From NCBI GenBank assembly GCA_016839345.1, contig JAEOUL010000213.1:1-35553 (forward strand): DNA of 35,553 nt, in the 5' to 3' direction. Both the position numbers and the translations under genes were made by a program. This document shows positions 1 through 7,966 of the stretch, in pieces; the first letter of the stretch is position 1; each line of letters starts with the position of its first letter. The stretch is from Candidatus Thorarchaeota archaeon (lineage in GTDB: Archaea; Asgardarchaeota; Thorarchaeia; Thorarchaeales; Thorarchaeaceae). The notes under the pieces are model-generated. The model did not search any database. It saw only the letters and a program-made list of their open reading frames with translations, and was not told the origin of the DNA.

Positions 1-354
1 ACAGTATATCAGATTCTGGAAGCAATAGACTTCTACTCGAGAAGCAATCACGAAGGGATGGAGTGGGGAAAACGCGCCAACTATGTATGGGATGCTGTTA
101 GGGATGTTGAGAAGGAAATTCTCCCTAAGATAACAAAAGAACTTGTAATGAACTACATCTCAGAAATAGAAGATAATCTAGTTACTCTGCTTGCAAATAT
201 TTCTGATGACGAACTTCTCAAGAAAGATGGATTTGATTGGTTCTCCAGTATTCTTGAAAAACTTCAATATGCTCTCAGACATACAGCGCATCACTGTGGA
301 GAACTCGCTATGGTGCTTCGTATTTGGAAATCGCCACATATCAAGTGGACATAG
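1..354 (+). CDS. DinB-like four-helix-bundle protein, 3' part only
   Basis: The reading frame is open from base 1 to the TAG at 352-354, so this is the C-terminal 117 residues of a longer protein whose start lies outside the window. The segment near its end, HTAHHCGEL, matches the last conserved helix of DinB/DUF664-type metal-dependent four-helix bundles, where clustered histidines bind a divalent metal. The family includes thiol-dependent transferases and many uncharacterised members, so the substrate cannot be named. It converges on the acetyltransferase gene with a gap of only 10 bases. The family call rests on the histidine-rich motif and helical composition; the first metal-binding helix cannot be seen. 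Confidence 0.6.
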   Translation, partial: TVYQILEAIDFYSRSNHEGMEWGKRANYVWDAVRDVEKEILPKITKELVMNYISEIEDNLVTLLANISDDELLKKDGFDWFSSILEKLQYALRHTAHHCGELAMVLRIWKSPHIKWT

Positions 355-364
355 GTCTTGGAAA

Positions 365-1564
365 TCAAAATCTCTGATAGGAAACAAATGAGTCAGCCGG
401 AAAAATAACTTCTAACTTCTTGGCTACATCAACTGAGCATTTGATTTTCTCAAGACTTCGAAGCAGAAGGGCTGGCGTCAATCCGCCAATTACCTCGGAT
501 AATCGAAGAGCATCAAGAGAAACCTCAGGTTCGGTACTATCATCGAGCCGCTCAATATCGAGGCTTCCTTCAATAGGTGTTAGCTGGTAAGTTCCACAAT
601 TCCAAGGACACATTTTATCATCTAGATGAATAGTTACAGATTCGGTTGCTGAGTTGGGTACAGATATCGCTGCACAATACCTCTCAAAATCAACTATGCG
701 CATCATCATAGCACTCCAATCAAAAGTATTCCAATTTTGTAGATCATCCATGTAATATCGGACAGGAACCTGAGGGTCACTATACCATTTTACCATAGTT
801 GCATTTGTGGCATAATGTCCAACTAGTTCCATAATTGATGGAAAAACCTCATCTGAGGCATAAGCAGTGGCATATACACTTAGCTCCAACACATTCTCTT
901 TCAATTTGATAAAATGAAATTTCACAATACCTACTGGATCCGAGTCTTTTTCGAACAAATGAAAGTGACCTGCTTTTATCATTCTTTCAAGCGAAGAAAT
1001 CCTATGAAAATTGCGGGATCCAAACCTTGCCATCTTAGATTGCATATCCTGAGCAACCTTTGCTTCAGATATATCAGAAAGCTCACGATTTGTGATTCCA
1101 CTGTTTCCCTTCACTCGACGAAGGAGAATTCGTGGAAATTCATGTTTCACTCTACTCTCAGCTAAAGAGTATCCGAACTTTTCATAATAGGTCTTGTAAA
1201 AAGGGGCCAAAATTGAAAGTGAGATGTCCTTCTCTTTCATGCTCTTGAACGATTCAACTAACAGCTTTTTGATGAGACCTCTTCTTCTATGTTGAGGTAG
1301 AGTAGCAACTCCCCAGACTGCAGAGAATGGAACAGGTTTTCCTCGAATGATGTTTGCCTTATCTTCATAGAACGAAACATTCGCTACAACTTCTTTTTCA
1401 TCAGTTGCTACATATGACCATTCCCTTTTTTCGGGGGCATGCCAGGCCTTCACCCATGGCTCCTTCCTAATCTCCTCTAAATCGCTGGTTACTTCATGAG
1501 CCTTCCAGATTAGCCTGATAGCGGAATCTCGATCTTCGTCTTTTGCCTCTCTGATGTCGTACAT
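365..1564 (-). CDS. Eis-like GNAT N-acetyltransferase with C-terminal SCP2-like domain
   Basis: A 399-residue protein, the usual length of the Eis family (GNAT + second GNAT-like region + SCP2-like domain). The acetyl-CoA loop is visible at residues 85-100 (GVATLPQHRRRGLIKKLL) and is followed by APFYKTYYEKFGY at 120-132. In mycobacterial Eis the catalytic pair is Tyr126 and the C-terminal carboxylate of the final Phe; here Tyr127 aligns with the former and the protein also ends in Phe399. That makes an active acetyltransferase likely; Eis relatives acetylate amines on aminoglycosides, peptides or proteins, but the substrate here is unknown. It lies 56 bases downstream of the arrestin-like gene on the same strand and may be co-transcribed with it. 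The ATG at 1562-1564 is the natural start. Confidence 0.85.
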   Translation of the reverse strand: MYDIREAKDEDRDSAIRLIWKAHEVTSDLEEIRKEPWVKAWHAPEKREWSYVATDEKEVVANVSFYEDKANIIRGKPVPFSAVWGVATLPQHRRRGLIKKLLVESFKSMKEKDISLSILAPFYKTYYEKFGYSLAESRVKHEFPRILLRRVKGNSGITNRELSDISEAKVAQDMQSKMARFGSRNFHRISSLERMIKAGHFHLFEKDSDPVGIVKFHFIKLKENVLELSVYATAYASDEVFPSIMELVGHYATNATMVKWYSDPQVPVRYYMDDLQNWNTFDWSAMMMRIVDFERYCAAISVPNSATESVTIHLDDKMCPWNCGTYQLTPIEGSLDIERLDDSTEPEVSLDALRLSEVIGGLTPALLLRSLEKIKCSVDVAKKLEVIFPADSFVSYQRF

Positions 1565-1620
1565 TGCATTTTTTTGCGTAACTTGATACCTACTTCATTC
1601 TTTTCTTTGAAGTATAATAC

Positions 1621-2487
1621 TCAGAATTCAAAGATATCATATGATTCTCTTTCAGTGGAATCACTGCAATAACCTAGAGTGACTGGAATCTGAACATGCT
1701 TATCCCTTGCCCATGGAATATTAAGAGTGACTTTAATGCTGACCTCATTTCTTATTATTGGTCTATCAAAAGTTGTTTGCATTGTTTCATCTGTTTGAAG
1801 TTCTACATCCATCCAAAGACCTCTCTGAATTTTATCATCATCAATAGAGAGCTTTGCAAATTTTTTCCTTGAGTTACGTTTGTACCTATCTGCATGAACT
1901 GTTTCATTTGAGTTCAGTTCCACGCGTACTTCTCTTATCTTCACTTCTTGAGCAACACGGAATTTTAATGGAATTACATCGCCCAGACAGAATGCGGTGT
2001 CCTCGATCTCAACATCGAGTACTGAATAACCGTCCATCTCTACATATCCACGCAGATATTCTTGAGTTGGTTTTTCCATAGCTTGTCTGAAATTTAGAAC
2101 TACACTCTCCTTAGGGTCAATTGCTCTTGAAATCTCAACGACAGCTTCTAACGTGTACTCTATCCATCCATTTCTTCCAAAGTAGCTAGTTAGCATGCCC
2201 TCGGGATCATCTGGAAACGTGAAGAGAAACGGTAAACGCTTCTCACCAACTGGCATGATTCCTGCTTCTTCCAGATATACAGTTTCATCAAAATAGACGT
2301 GTTCATCAGTATGAACGCTAGAAGTTTTACCATGGCTGACAACAATGCGTGTGTGTTCTCGTCCTTTGAAAGTGATTCGAATTCCATTGTGTTTGAAATC
2401 GTCATCACATCTCACAATGACATATCCTTCGACATTTTCTCCAGCCTTATACTGAGTTTTCATTGTTTCGATTTCAACATCTCTCAA
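1621..2487 (-). CDS. Arrestin-fold protein (eukaryote-like two-lobe arrestin)
   Basis: A 288-residue, nearly all-beta protein without signal peptide or membrane segment. The N-lobe (about residues 3-135) opens with VEIETMKTQYKAGENVEGYV, the strand/turn pattern (Y-x-x-G-E-x-V-x-G) of arrestin N domains. It continues with GIRITFKGREHTR, a PVGEKRLPFLFTFPDD segment equivalent to the arrestin 'lPxG...pFxFxlP' motif, and GRNGWIEYTLEAVV. The C-lobe (about 145-288) repeats the sandwich (SVLDVEIEDTAFCLGDVIPL, then REVRVELNSNET). Arrestins are cytosolic scaffolds that bind membrane receptors or trafficking machinery in eukaryotes; Spo0M-type relatives occur in prokaryotes. The TTG at 2485-2487 is preferred to the ATG eight codons later because it keeps the first strand and has GGAGAG upstream. 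The cellular role is not known. Confidence 0.72.
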   Translation of the reverse strand: MRDVEIETMKTQYKAGENVEGYVIVRCDDDFKHNGIRITFKGREHTRIVVSHGKTSSVHTDEHVYFDETVYLEEAGIMPVGEKRLPFLFTFPDDPEGMLTSYFGRNGWIEYTLEAVVEISRAIDPKESVVLNFRQAMEKPTQEYLRGYVEMDGYSVLDVEIEDTAFCLGDVIPLKFRVAQEVKIREVRVELNSNETVHADRYKRNSRKKFAKLSIDDDKIQRGLWMDVELQTDETMQTTFDRPIIRNEVSIKVTLNIPWARDKHVQIPVTLGYCSDSTERESYDIFEF

Positions 2488-2590
2488 TTAGAAATTCTCT
2501 CCATCTATTGTCGAAACTTTCGTCTGTGGGCTTTTGAATATAATGAATTCCAAAGTATCAATGGTCAGAGATACTGTTCACCGTAGGCAT

Positions 2591-4375
2591 TCAGAGCGTT
2601 TCTTCAAACATAGCAATGAACTCTTTGAATTGATCAATACCTTTCAACCAGAACTCTCCACTCGTGATATCAAAACCGATCTGTGCAGCCAATTCTCGAG
2701 GACTTTTACTCGAACCTGCAGCAAGCAGTGCTTTCAGTTTGGGTACGAACTCTCTGCCTTGTTCTTTATATAGTCGATACATTGCATAGACAAACAGCTG
2801 TGCGTAGATATAGGGATAATTATAGTAGCGGAAATTAGCCATATAGAAATGGAGCTTGAAAGTCCACCACCACTGCATCTCATCTAACCACTCCACAGTA
2901 TCGCCATAGATCTTGTCTCGTGCCTGAACCCACAGCTTCGAAATGAGTTCCCCATCGAGGTATTTGCCTTTCTCTATAGCTTCATAGAGCGCATTCTCAA
3001 ACCAGACCCTAGCTGAAATTTGGAAAGCAGTGTCCCCGAATTCGTCGCACACTGTTGCTAAAATTGATCTCTTCTCTTCCTTGGTTTCAGCCTGCTTTAG
3101 GAGCTTGTTTGTGATAAGTAATTCTCCAAAGATTGAGCCCGTTTCTGCAACACAGTAGCTGAGAACGTAGTTTGAAGGTTTTTGTGCTCTTGTTCCGAGA
3201 TAGACATGCATTGCATGACCTAACTCATGTGCCATTGTATAGACATCAGAAGATGTGCCATTGAAACTCTGAAGTATATATGCACTCTTTCCAGAATGCC
3301 AGGTGGCGCAGTACGCACCTGACCTTTTGCCCTTCCGCACCTCCGCATCAATGTGACGCTTATCAAACATCTCCTGCATCCATTTCCCGACTTCTTCATC
3401 GAACTCGGAATATGCATCAATGACAAGTTTCTGAGACTCCTCCCATGTGTATTTCTTCTCAGGTGCATCATTGAGGGGTGCCATGATGTCCCAGTTGCCA
3501 AGTTTCTCAAGACCTAAGACTCTAGCCTTGAGACGTAGATAGTCTTGGTAGACACCTCGAGTCTTCTCAATTATACCCATCAACGCTTTAATCGTTTGAT
3601 CATCAACATCATTATAGATGAAACTCTGAGTCATTGGTGAATCCCACTTCCTCATTTTAACCATCTGAAGGTGATCTGAACAGATTGACCTGAGAGCTGA
3701 AGCCCAAAGGATCTGATCTTGTCCGAGATTACTATAAACAACCTCATGAACACGCCGTCTCAAATCACGATCTGGATGTTGATAGTATTGGATAATCTCA
3801 CCGTAAGGAAGTGTCCTAACTTTACCGTCAATCTCTATCTCATAAGTTCGTGTTGCTAACCAATCCCCCTGAAGTTGCGACCATGAACTCACTCCGTTCT
3901 TGTCTTTGGCAATGATTAACTTCTCCTCAACTTCTGTCAGCATATGAGGTATACTACGTTTGATTTTTTCTAAGTAGTGCTTGTATTCTGTCAGAATAGG
4001 GTCGTTTACAATATCTGGATTCTTTGAAAGTAGCTCTCCCAGTTCGAGAGGTGCAAAAGCATATGCTTGTGTCAATAACATAAATGCGTTTCTTCCTTTA
4101 TCAGCCAAACGCTTGGCCACATCATCGTTCATGTCTGCATCATACATTCTTCGGGGGTATAGAAATGCCCCTTCATATTGAAGTGCTTCCACATCAATAG
4201 TTTCGAGAGTTTCAAGCAATTGCTTTGCATCATAATCCTTGAGTCTACCCCGATGCTTGTCGCGGAATTCCTCTGCTGCTCTGACTGCTGCTGTCAGTTG
4301 TTCTTCAATGTAACTAGGATCGTCAAATTCAATGAGCTGCGAGAGATCCCATTTTATCTTGTTTGACTCAGTCAT
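2591..4375 (-). CDS. pepF: M3 family oligoendopeptidase F
   Basis: A 594-residue cytosolic zinc metallopeptidase of family M3B. The zinc site HELGH is at residues 383-387, inside the typical context MAHELGHAMHVYLG. The downstream E-x-G-S-x-F-x-E helix (AETGSIFGELL), which gives the third zinc ligand, is present. The length and the N-terminal helical region match PepF (about 600 residues). The enzyme cuts short peptides of roughly 7-17 residues inside the cell, so it would work with the M32 carboxypeptidases and the Ntn hydrolase of this window in peptide breakdown. The start is ATG at 4373-4375. A terminator-like hairpin separates it from the upstream surface-protein gene, so it probably has its own promoter. 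Confidence 0.93.
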   Translation of the reverse strand: MTESNKIKWDLSQLIEFDDPSYIEEQLTAAVRAAEEFRDKHRGRLKDYDAKQLLETLETIDVEALQYEGAFLYPRRMYDADMNDDVAKRLADKGRNAFMLLTQAYAFAPLELGELLSKNPDIVNDPILTEYKHYLEKIKRSIPHMLTEVEEKLIIAKDKNGVSSWSQLQGDWLATRTYEIEIDGKVRTLPYGEIIQYYQHPDRDLRRRVHEVVYSNLGQDQILWASALRSICSDHLQMVKMRKWDSPMTQSFIYNDVDDQTIKALMGIIEKTRGVYQDYLRLKARVLGLEKLGNWDIMAPLNDAPEKKYTWEESQKLVIDAYSEFDEEVGKWMQEMFDKRHIDAEVRKGKRSGAYCATWHSGKSAYILQSFNGTSSDVYTMAHELGHAMHVYLGTRAQKPSNYVLSYCVAETGSIFGELLITNKLLKQAETKEEKRSILATVCDEFGDTAFQISARVWFENALYEAIEKGKYLDGELISKLWVQARDKIYGDTVEWLDEMQWWWTFKLHFYMANFRYYNYPYIYAQLFVYAMYRLYKEQGREFVPKLKALLAAGSSKSPRELAAQIGFDITSGEFWLKGIDQFKEFIAMFEETL

Positions 4376-4523
4376 TGTAATCGTATTGTGTAAAAATCGA
4401 TTTCAATATATTAAGAGTGCTATATCGTTTTCTTCAAACCTATCCATCATTCAACGGTTGCTTTGATGAAGTTTCTCTCTATGCTTAGAGAACAGATAGA
4501 TGGGCACTTGAAGAGAACCAAGA

Positions 4524-4558
4524 AGGAGCATAGGTGCGCGCCTGCTCCTTTGCTCCTT
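4524..4558 (-). terminator. Stem-loop after the FG-GAP gene
   Basis: AGGAGCA (4524-4530) pairs perfectly with TGCTCCT (4543-4549), and AGG/CCT pairs again inside, around a GC-rich loop. Read on the minus strand it lies about 45 bases past the stop of the surface-protein gene and is followed by a pyrimidine-rich stretch. It is probably the 3' end of that transcript. Confidence 0.45.
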
Positions 4559-4600
4559 CATTTTTACTAAATATCCAATAAAGTAGACATTGCTCCCTAA

Positions 4601-5779
4601 TCATACGGATAGATTCTCAAACCATGCAAATTCTGCTGGATGATGAGTTATACCAAGGATGTCCATATCACCATCTCCATCTAAATCTGCAATCGTAAAT
4701 GTGGCTGCAGCAAAATCTGTAATGTTGTGCTTTCGAAATGCATTTCCTCCCAGATTTTCCCAGATAGCAATCTCCTCACACTCAGAGGCACTCGCAATTA
4801 TATCATAATCACCATCAAAATCAAAATCCATACTTGTAATGTAGTTTGCACCTTCGAAGTCAATTGTCAAATCATGCTTCTCAAAATAGATCATTCCTCC
4901 GTCTTCTAGATATTCAAGCCAAAAGACAGAACCATCTCCACTTATCGTGCATCCTGCAATATCAATATCAGAATCCCCATCGAGGTCTGCTGGAGATACT
5001 CCATGCACCATTTCTGGAACAATATATAGCACATGTGAGCTGAAGTTTTGTTCTCCATCATTTTCATAGAATATAATTTCTCCAGTGGTTAATCCTTGCG
5101 CAATGATATCCAGATCGCCATCAAAGTCAAAATCCACTACGCAAGCTCGATTTGACATTCCAAGATCGGCTGCAACAATTCTTTCAGTAAATGTGAGGTC
5201 TTGATTGTTCTCAAACCAACATACCTTGTCATCCTCATAAGCGCAGGCTATAATATCAGGATAGGTGTCTTCATTTATGTCTGCAAAGCTGATGCTTACC
5301 CCCCCGTTAAACGTATCAGATATAGTCTGATTCGAGAAGGATTGCGTGCCATTATTGATGAAGATGATAAGCTGATGAGTATCAAATGTACTCCCGACTA
5401 GATCAATGTCATTATCTAAATCGAGATCAACGCTTTCCAAAAATACCGCAGATGGAATATCATCATTGATAATATGATATTCGAAATTGGCACTACCTAG
5501 ATTTTCCCACCAACAAAATATTCCATCACAAACCCCTAAAATATCGATATCAGAATCTCCATCTAAATCAACATATGATATTGATGATGCATGATCGGGT
5601 TCTGCTAGAGTGTGCTTTGTAAATGTGAATTCCGTTTGATTTTCAGTTCCTCCCATTCCGAGGAAGTTTACAGCTATCAGTCCAGTTGAAATAATCACAA
5701 TAAGACCGATGCCAAGCAGTATCTTCTTGTTTGAAAATAAGGTCAAATCTTCATCCCCTAATGTAACCTTTAGCTTCAA
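4601..5779 (-). CDS. Membrane-anchored FG-GAP/VCBS beta-propeller surface protein
   Basis: A 392-residue protein with an N-terminal hydrophobic segment (about residues 19-41) followed by an extracellular repeat domain. At least seven copies of a calcium-type loop can be read (DLDGDSDIDI, DLDLDNDID, DFDFDGDLD, DFDFDGDYD, DLDGDGDMD), each followed by an ILG/IIA-type strand and a W/F-E-N turn. This is the pattern of FG-GAP/VCBS propeller blades, which bind calcium and mediate adhesion or protein contacts. It has no C-terminal anchor, so the N-terminal helix is probably an uncleaved anchor or signal. The start may be TTG 5779 or the TTG 11 codons in (5746), which has GGGGATG upstream and puts the hydrophobic segment nearer the N-terminus. 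The ligand is unknown. Confidence 0.8.
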   Translation of the reverse strand: MKLKVTLGDEDLTLFSNKKILLGIGLIVIISTGLIAVNFLGMGGTENQTEFTFTKHTLAEPDHASSISYVDLDGDSDIDILGVCDGIFCWWENLGSANFEYHIINDDIPSAVFLESVDLDLDNDIDLVGSTFDTHQLIIFINNGTQSFSNQTISDTFNGGVSISFADINEDTYPDIIACAYEDDKVCWFENNQDLTFTERIVAADLGMSNRACVVDFDFDGDLDIIAQGLTTGEIIFYENDGEQNFSSHVLYIVPEMVHGVSPADLDGDSDIDIAGCTISGDGSVFWLEYLEDGGMIYFEKHDLTIDFEGANYITSMDFDFDGDYDIIASASECEEIAIWENLGGNAFRKHNITDFAAATFTIADLDGDGDMDILGITHHPAEFAWFENLSV

Positions 5780-6014
5780 ATCGCGAAATTAGTCGCTACA
5801 TTAACCTTCCAGTCTTAGCAATAGGTGTGCAGGCTAACCTAACTGATTCCTAAATTTCATGAATCATCATAATGACGGGAGTGGTTGCATACTGAATAAT
5901 CGTAGAAAATAGTTAACTCACAGAAGATCGTACTGATGGCATTTCATTGTCATAATAACAATCAGAGTGAATTTGGTTATTGATTAGACAAATTGTTGAA
6001 GAATCAGATATTGA

Positions 6015-6027
6015 AATACCTTAAATA
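6015..6027 (+). promoter_or_regulatory. Archaeal TATA box with BRE-like bases
   Basis: GAAATACCTTAAATA reads as a purine-rich BRE followed by an archaeal TATA element (TTAAATA at 6021-6027), about 40 bases before the ATG of the seven-helix protein and upstream of a strong GGAGGAG. The rest of 5780-6014 holds no gene that I can support. Confidence 0.5.
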
Positions 6028-6067
6028 CTAGTTGAACTAGAGGTGTGGTTTAATCGGAGGAGTTTGA

Positions 6068-6790
6068 ATGCAACATGAACTTTTAGTAAATAGTTTCGGA
6101 CTTCTAGGCTTGCTGATACTAATCCTGCTGCTTCTTCTAATGTTGTGGGGAGTTGTTAGCGGAACTGGAAGGAGTAGAAATCTATCATTGATGGGATTCC
6201 TGATATCTCTATTCGTGATAATAGGATGGTTAGTTGTTTCATTAATTAGAATGGGAATATATACTTGGTCAGATTGGAATGAATGGGGTCGCTACTTAGA
6301 CTTTGGTGTGAGAGGACTTTGGCTTTTCTTGATATTCATGTATATGGCAATCTGGGCATTTCCTGACCACATCAGTGAGAAGAAGTGGATTCTCATTGTC
6401 GCTCTAATTCTGCCATTAATCTATGAAATACTAATGTTCGTAGCCTTCACCTATCCAGATTTCATTGAAATGTTTTTAGCTCTTGAAGTCATCACGATCG
6501 TCATTTACATGGCTATCGTTCCATTATATGCTACGTTCCGATATACCAAACAAGAAAGAGTTCGAGGAACTCCGCGTGTACTATGGATTTGGGTAACCTC
6601 CTTGGGAGTACTTCTTTGGTTCATAGGTGAGTTTGTACTCGGCGTTAGTATGCTATTCCAGCTTCCTGGGTATGATTCATATTTCAGTGACTTGGGTGCA
6701 ATCATAATGAGTACTCACACACTTGGCTGGCTTGTTATGCTGTTAGGCTTTGTCTTCCAGAGAAGGGCAATTCAATCTAGTACATCATGA
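6068..6790 (+). CDS. Seven-helix integral membrane protein, unknown function
   Basis: A 240-residue, very hydrophobic protein. Seven membrane segments can be read at roughly residues 8-28, 40-62, 78-97, 105-128, 135-158, 170-195 and 206-228. Tryptophans sit at the helix ends, polar loops are short, and a basic loop (YTKQERVRGTPR) probably faces the cytosol. A strong Shine-Dalgarno GGAGGAG at 6056-6062 fixes the ATG. I recognise no enzyme motif, retinal-lysine pattern or transporter signature. The gene is monocistronic, with its own TATA box and a perfect hairpin after it. Seven helices recall receptor-like topologies, but no homology can be claimed from sequence alone. Confidence 0.7.
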   Translation: MQHELLVNSFGLLGLLILILLLLLMLWGVVSGTGRSRNLSLMGFLISLFVIIGWLVVSLIRMGIYTWSDWNEWGRYLDFGVRGLWLFLIFMYMAIWAFPDHISEKKWILIVALILPLIYEILMFVAFTYPDFIEMFLALEVITIVIYMAIVPLYATFRYTKQERVRGTPRVLWIWVTSLGVLLWFIGEFVLGVSMLFQLPGYDSYFSDLGAIIMSTHTLGWLVMLLGFVFQRRAIQSSTS

Positions 6791-6820
6791 ATAGCTGAGA
6801 TAAAAACCCAATTCAGTAGT

Positions 6821-6852
6821 GTCCAGACTCATCACCTCTGATGGGTCTGGAC
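6821..6852. terminator. Bidirectional stem-loop between convergent genes
   Basis: GTCCAGAC (6821-6828) pairs perfectly with GTCTGGAC (6845-6852), and TCATCA/TGATGG continues the stem to a four-base CCTC loop, giving about 14 pairs. It lies between the end of the seven-helix gene and the end of the 35-residue minus-strand gene, so it can serve both. Confidence 0.6.
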
Positions 6853-6864
6853 ATCAATTTGTTT

Positions 6865-6972
6865 CTATGTTATTGGCAGTGTTTGCATTGTCATTATTCT
6901 GTAGAGCAGGTACAACACAAAAAAGCCTACAATGAGCAGTATGATTGCTAAAACAATCTTCCAAGTTTTCAT
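6865..6972 (-). CDS. 35-residue single-span membrane peptide
   Basis: A short frame on the minus strand, ATG at 6970-6972 to TAG at 6865-6867. The product begins MKTWKIVLAIILLIVGFFVL, a lysine-flanked single membrane helix, and ends in a short polar tail with YRIMTMQTLPIT. A purine-rich Shine-Dalgarno (GAGGA, within AGGAAGTGAGGAATA) lies 4-5 bases before the ATG, which is better than many long genes here have. The size, positive-inside N-terminus and terminator hairpin just after the stop support a real small membrane protein. Its function is unknown; small helices of this sort often act as regulators of membrane complexes. Confidence 0.6.
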   Translation of the reverse strand: MKTWKIVLAIILLIVGFFVLYLLYRIMTMQTLPIT

Positions 6973-7177
6973 TATTCCTCACTTCCTGACTCATCAGAGT
7001 TCGTTAGGTCATTGACAACTACAGTTTCGGTAGTAATCTCATTCTTTAGCTTTACTACATTCAGCAATGTTAACGACATTCCTCCCATTCGCACGGTCAA
7101 GAATTAATAATGGGTTAGCCGCAAATGTTTCTAAGAAAAATAAATGGTTTCAATCACAATTAGGAAAAGTGAAAAAG

Positions 7178-7849
7178 ATGAGAAGAAGATCAATGGGTAT
7201 CTGCTTTGCTGTGTTACTGGCTTCAGCCATTGTTGTTGGTGGACTCTACTTACTACTTACCCTAACACCAATAGTCGACTATGATGAAACATTGGTCATC
7301 TATGAAGACACTTACCCAAGTGCTGAGAATATTTCAATCTATTATGATGTGTGCTTCCACAATGTCACCTTCTATGTGGTTGATGACCCTGGTTTTATGA
7401 TCAAAATCAATTGGAAACTTACAGTTCTTGTTGAAGGAGCGAAAGGCAAGAACACCAATCTTCAGGTGACAAACTCTTCGAATGGCAATCAAGTGAATAT
7501 TCAGATCTTGAAAGAAAATCCTGGGGACGTATGTGCATTAAACAAAGGAGATGCAGAAGCATTCGTCAATGTCACCATTAACAGTGCATACACCATTGAT
7601 CTCGAGGCTTCAGCAGGACATGGAAATATCAATATGACTGCTAACAATGCAACGTTTCAAAGAATCTACTTCCATCATGGTATCAATTGTCCAGGCAATA
7701 ATGGAATTGATATGACGAATTCTACAGTCTATGGGGATTTAATTTGTCAAGTCACAACAGGTACTTTCTGGGTACGACTTGAGAACGTGATTGTTGGTGG
7801 TACATTGGAATGTACTCCACCAAGTCAGGGAACTCTCATAGATTTATGA
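7178..7849 (+). CDS. Membrane-anchored beta-rich surface protein (adhesin/toastrack-like)
   Basis: The protein has a basic N-terminus (MRRRSMG), one hydrophobic anchor (about residues 9-30) and an extracellular domain of about 195 residues made of short alternating strands. The strands show periodic N-rich turns (for example VNVTINSAYTIDLEASAGHG, then NINMTANNATFQ), which resembles DUF4097-type putative adhesins of the single-stranded beta-helix kind. Several N-x-S/T sequons (NIS, NVT, NSS, NMT, NAT, NST) would allow archaeal N-glycosylation. Two to four cysteines in the outer domain may form disulfides. The frame is open further upstream: ATG 7067 would give 260 residues and GTG 7169 is also possible. 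I prefer 7178 because it puts the anchor at the N-terminus. The role is unknown. Confidence 0.6.
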   Translation: MRRRSMGICFAVLLASAIVVGGLYLLLTLTPIVDYDETLVIYEDTYPSAENISIYYDVCFHNVTFYVVDDPGFMIKINWKLTVLVEGAKGKNTNLQVTNSSNGNQVNIQILKENPGDVCALNKGDAEAFVNVTINSAYTIDLEASAGHGNINMTANNATFQRIYFHHGINCPGNNGIDMTNSTVYGDLICQVTTGTFWVRLENVIVGGTLECTPPSQGTLIDL

Positions 7850-7935
7850 AGAACCTCTAGTGATTTGCTATACTTCACTTTCAGGACGAAAGCTCAATTC
7901 ATGTTGGATTCGTGTGACGTATCATTCAATTCTTT

Positions 7936-7953
7936 GAGGGTAACCTTACCCTC
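7936..7953 (+). terminator. Stem-loop after the surface-protein gene
   Basis: GAGGGTAA (7936-7943) and TTACCCTC (7946-7953) are perfect partners around a two-base CC loop, followed on the plus strand by a pyrimidine-rich stretch (CACTTCTTTCTT). It lies between convergent genes. Confidence 0.5.
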
Positions 7954-7966
7954 CACTTCTTTCTTG

